DNA from: Tetrahymena thermophila SB210
Taxonomy: Eukaryota; Ciliophora; Oligohymenophorea; Hymenostomatida; Tetrahymenidae
Assembly (NCBI RefSeq): GCF_000189635.1
Contig: NW_002476405.1
Coordinates: 248,001 to 312,000 of the forward strand
DNA length: 64,000 nucleotides
Direction: 5' to 3'
The notes under the pieces are model-generated. The model saw only the letters and a program-made list of their open reading frames with translations. It was not told the origin of the DNA and made no database searches. The first letter of the stretch is position 1, and each line of letters starts with the position of its first letter. A program made the position numbers and the translations under genes. Below, piece by piece: positions 61,557-64,000 of the stretch.

Positions 61557-64000
61557 TTGCTTATAAATAATATTTTTAATCTTTTTTTCAAAAAGAAGCA
61601 AAAGATATTTAAAAATATTAAGGATGTAATTTTATTGTTTTTATTTTTATTATTGCTCTTTATTTATTCATTATCAAAATTAAAAAAGTTTGAGAAATCT
61701 TCTCTATTAAGTCATACAAATCTTATTATTGATCTAGAGTAAAATCACATATTTTTATATCTTTCTAATAAATGAACTATTTATTTTGCTTATAACCTTA
61801 CTTTTGCTACATTTATTTTTGATTAATATTAATATCATAAGAAATAAAAATATATTTAGTATTAAATTTAATTATAATTTTTTGAAAATTTTAATTTGTT
61901 TTTTTACTTACTTATTATTTTTTTATATAAAATTTTTTATTAATTTGTAAGATATTTTTATTTATTTGAAAAGTTATAAAAATAAGATTAAAATAGATTA
62001 AAAAAATTTATTATAGTTATGTACAGCTATGGAAAAATGCTTAAATGTGATTAATTTGTCACTCGATCTTGGGTAAAAATCATTATTTGATTAACTTTAA
62101 CAATTAAATGGTTGAATAAAAATTATAAAACATATTTATTTTTATGATTTTTTATATCATTTATTCAAAGAGTTTTTTTAGTTATATTATTATTTAAATT
62201 TTTTTAATTCATTATCTATTTTTTATTTGTTCTTCTTTTTAGCTTAAATTTATTTACAGACTTAAAAAAATAGGTTCATAGGGAGTAAAATCTTTAAGTT
62301 ATTCTTTGGAAAAACTGATAAATCTTTAAACTTTAAAACTTAATATTAGGTAAAAATGTCTGACTTAATCTTATATATTTTACATAATATTTAGTAAAAT
62401 TAGAAAAAATATCAAAGATTTATTTCCTATTTAACTTCTATTACCTTTTAGTAATGTTAAAATAGTAAAACTTCCCTATAGTTAATTTTTTTATTAAATC
62501 TTCAAATTAGAGTTTTTAAACATTTCTTCATCTAATTTTCATATTTGCTTATTCATTAATTATTTAATTATTAAAGCTATAATTAAGTTGAATCAGAAGG
62601 AATATCCTATTTAGGCTCTGTTTTATAAACCTTTAAAAATCTTTAAAATTTAATGCTGAAACTCACGTAAAAATTATTTATCTTCTCTTAATATTAATTT
62701 AGATTTACCTAATTCATTAAATAATTATCTTCTTTAGCCAATTAAAAAAAAAATTCAATTTTTAAATAAACTCATAGAATAATTAAATATTTTTGGTATT
62801 CTTATTGATTTTAAATATTCTTATGCACAACTTTAACAAACATTCTTCTTTTTTTATAATAATGACATAAATTATTATGTTAAAAGAAATAACGAAATCG
62901 GCGATAAAGGGCTTTCTGATTTAAGTTCTTCTTTATCAAAATGCACAAATTTATTATCTTTGGAACTTTATCTTGAGTAAATATTCTTTATTTACATATA
63001 TGATTATTTTGAAATTTATTAAGGAAGAAAATTTTATTTTCTAATTGCTTATTAGAATTTATTCTATAATCTTTATAATTAGTTTTTCAATTCCCCTTAA
63101 GTTTTTTATTTAATTTTTGCCTGTATTAATTATTTCAAAATTTTAAAAGCTTAAATTTAGAACTATCTGATGAAGGAGTATCAGATTTAGGTTTGTGTTT
63201 AGCGAAATGTATAAATCTTTAAGTTTTAGTTCTCAGCCTTAAGTAAAAATAAAAATTATATATTTTCTTTTAGTTATTTTAGTTAATTACAAATTTATTT
63301 TAATTTTATTTAGCTATTTAATTTATTAATCTTATAATTTAAATTAAAATTCTTTAAATTTTTATTTTTTCAATTTTCCATTTTCTTTTTCAAAAATTTT
63401 TAATTTATAAAAAAATATTTAAAGTTAATGCTCTATTCGTGCAAAGGCTTGTTCTGTTTTAGCTTCTGGTTTTGCATAGTGTACAAAACTACAAAACTTG
63501 GAACTTTTTCTAGGGTAAATTATGAATAAATTAACTATTAATAATATCAACATTAAGATTATTAAAAAACTCTAGTTACATCATTTAATACAATTTAATG
63601 CTAAAATCTTTAATTTAAGTTTCAATTTAATATGTTTTTTAAATATCTATCCAATTATTAAAATTAAATAATATTTTTTTGATTTTAAAAGAAGAGCTAT
63701 CTGTTATTAAGATGTATCATATTTAACTTCTTCTTTAGCTAGATGTCATAAACTCTCAAAATTAACACTCAAGCTTTAGTAAAAATAATTTATTTTATTT
63801 TAATTATTTTTCTTACTTTTTTTCATTTATTTATTGTTATTTAGTTTAAGATTGAAAATAGTTTTAAATTTATTTTTAATGTTTATAGAGGCAATGCGCT
63901 TAGAGATTAGGATTCATTAAGCATAGGCTCTTGTTTGGCGAACCTTATCAATCTTAAATTCTTGAAACTTATTCTTTTGTATTTATTATTGTCTTTATTT
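61557..64000 (+). CDS. LRR gene S, 5' part, runs off the window
   Basis: Exons: exon 1 ending at 61738, then 61974-62072, 62260-62349, 62577-62666, 62887-62976, 63150-63242, 63425-63514, 63692-63778, 63889-63978; an intron begins at 63979. All internal exons are 87-99 nt and phase 2-2 with one LRR each ('LSSSLSKCTNLLSLELYL', 'LGLCLAKCINLQVLVLSL'). Exon 1 contains 'KIFKNIKDVILLF', homologous to the leader of gene P ('KDVISFF'), and ends '...LIIDLE' before GTAAAA. No in-frame ATG is visible where the paralogues have one, so the true start is uncertain: an upstream exon, a lost start or a sequence error. The given start marks only the open frame. The 3' end lies outside the window. Confidence 0.7.

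Overview
The window looks like nuclear DNA of an oligohymenophorean ciliate, most likely a Tetrahymena species. It is extremely A+T rich. Every long conserved reading frame is full of in-frame TAA and TAG, which must be read as Gln, and ends at TGA. Introns are short, A+T rich, start GTA and end AG. Coordinates below come from hand translation with this code. Nothing prokaryotic, no CRISPR array, no tRNA and no rRNA was seen. No exact copy of the Tetrahymena chromosome breakage 15-mer and no telomere repeat was found.

Left half (1-26.6 kb), mostly single-copy genes: the 3' end of an inositol polyphosphate 5-phosphatase (+); a DNAJC21/JJJ1-type J protein with two zinc fingers (+, 4 exons); a large WD40-like protein (+, 3 exons, one very long intron); a secreted/type I membrane protein (-, 4 exons); a coiled-coil protein (+); a protein with an FHA-like N-terminus and tandem BRCT domains (-); and a VIT + von Willebrand A protein with a proline-rich linker (-).

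Middle (27.3-44.7 kb): two convergent leucine-rich-repeat (LRR) genes lie between the VIT/VWA gene and its paralogue. The paralogue is intact over 901 codons except for one TGA at codon 60. Then come a zinc-binding/coiled-coil/SPRY-like protein (-), a small one-TM protein just upstream of it, and an FHA + RRM + RS-rich protein (+), probably linked to RNA processing.

Right third (45.3-64 kb): a segmentally duplicated accessory region. One apparently intact LRR gene, several decayed LRR copies, and three intact copies of a small gene for a secreted 8-cysteine protein with a GPI-anchor-like tail alternate on the minus strand. A new LRR gene starts on the plus strand at about 61.6 kb and runs off the end. 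The LRR genes share one design: each ~30-residue repeat is its own ~90-nt exon, and every exon is phase 2-2, so repeats can be gained, lost or skipped without breaking frame. The most novel material is this modular LRR family and the Cys-rich surface-type family interleaved with it.
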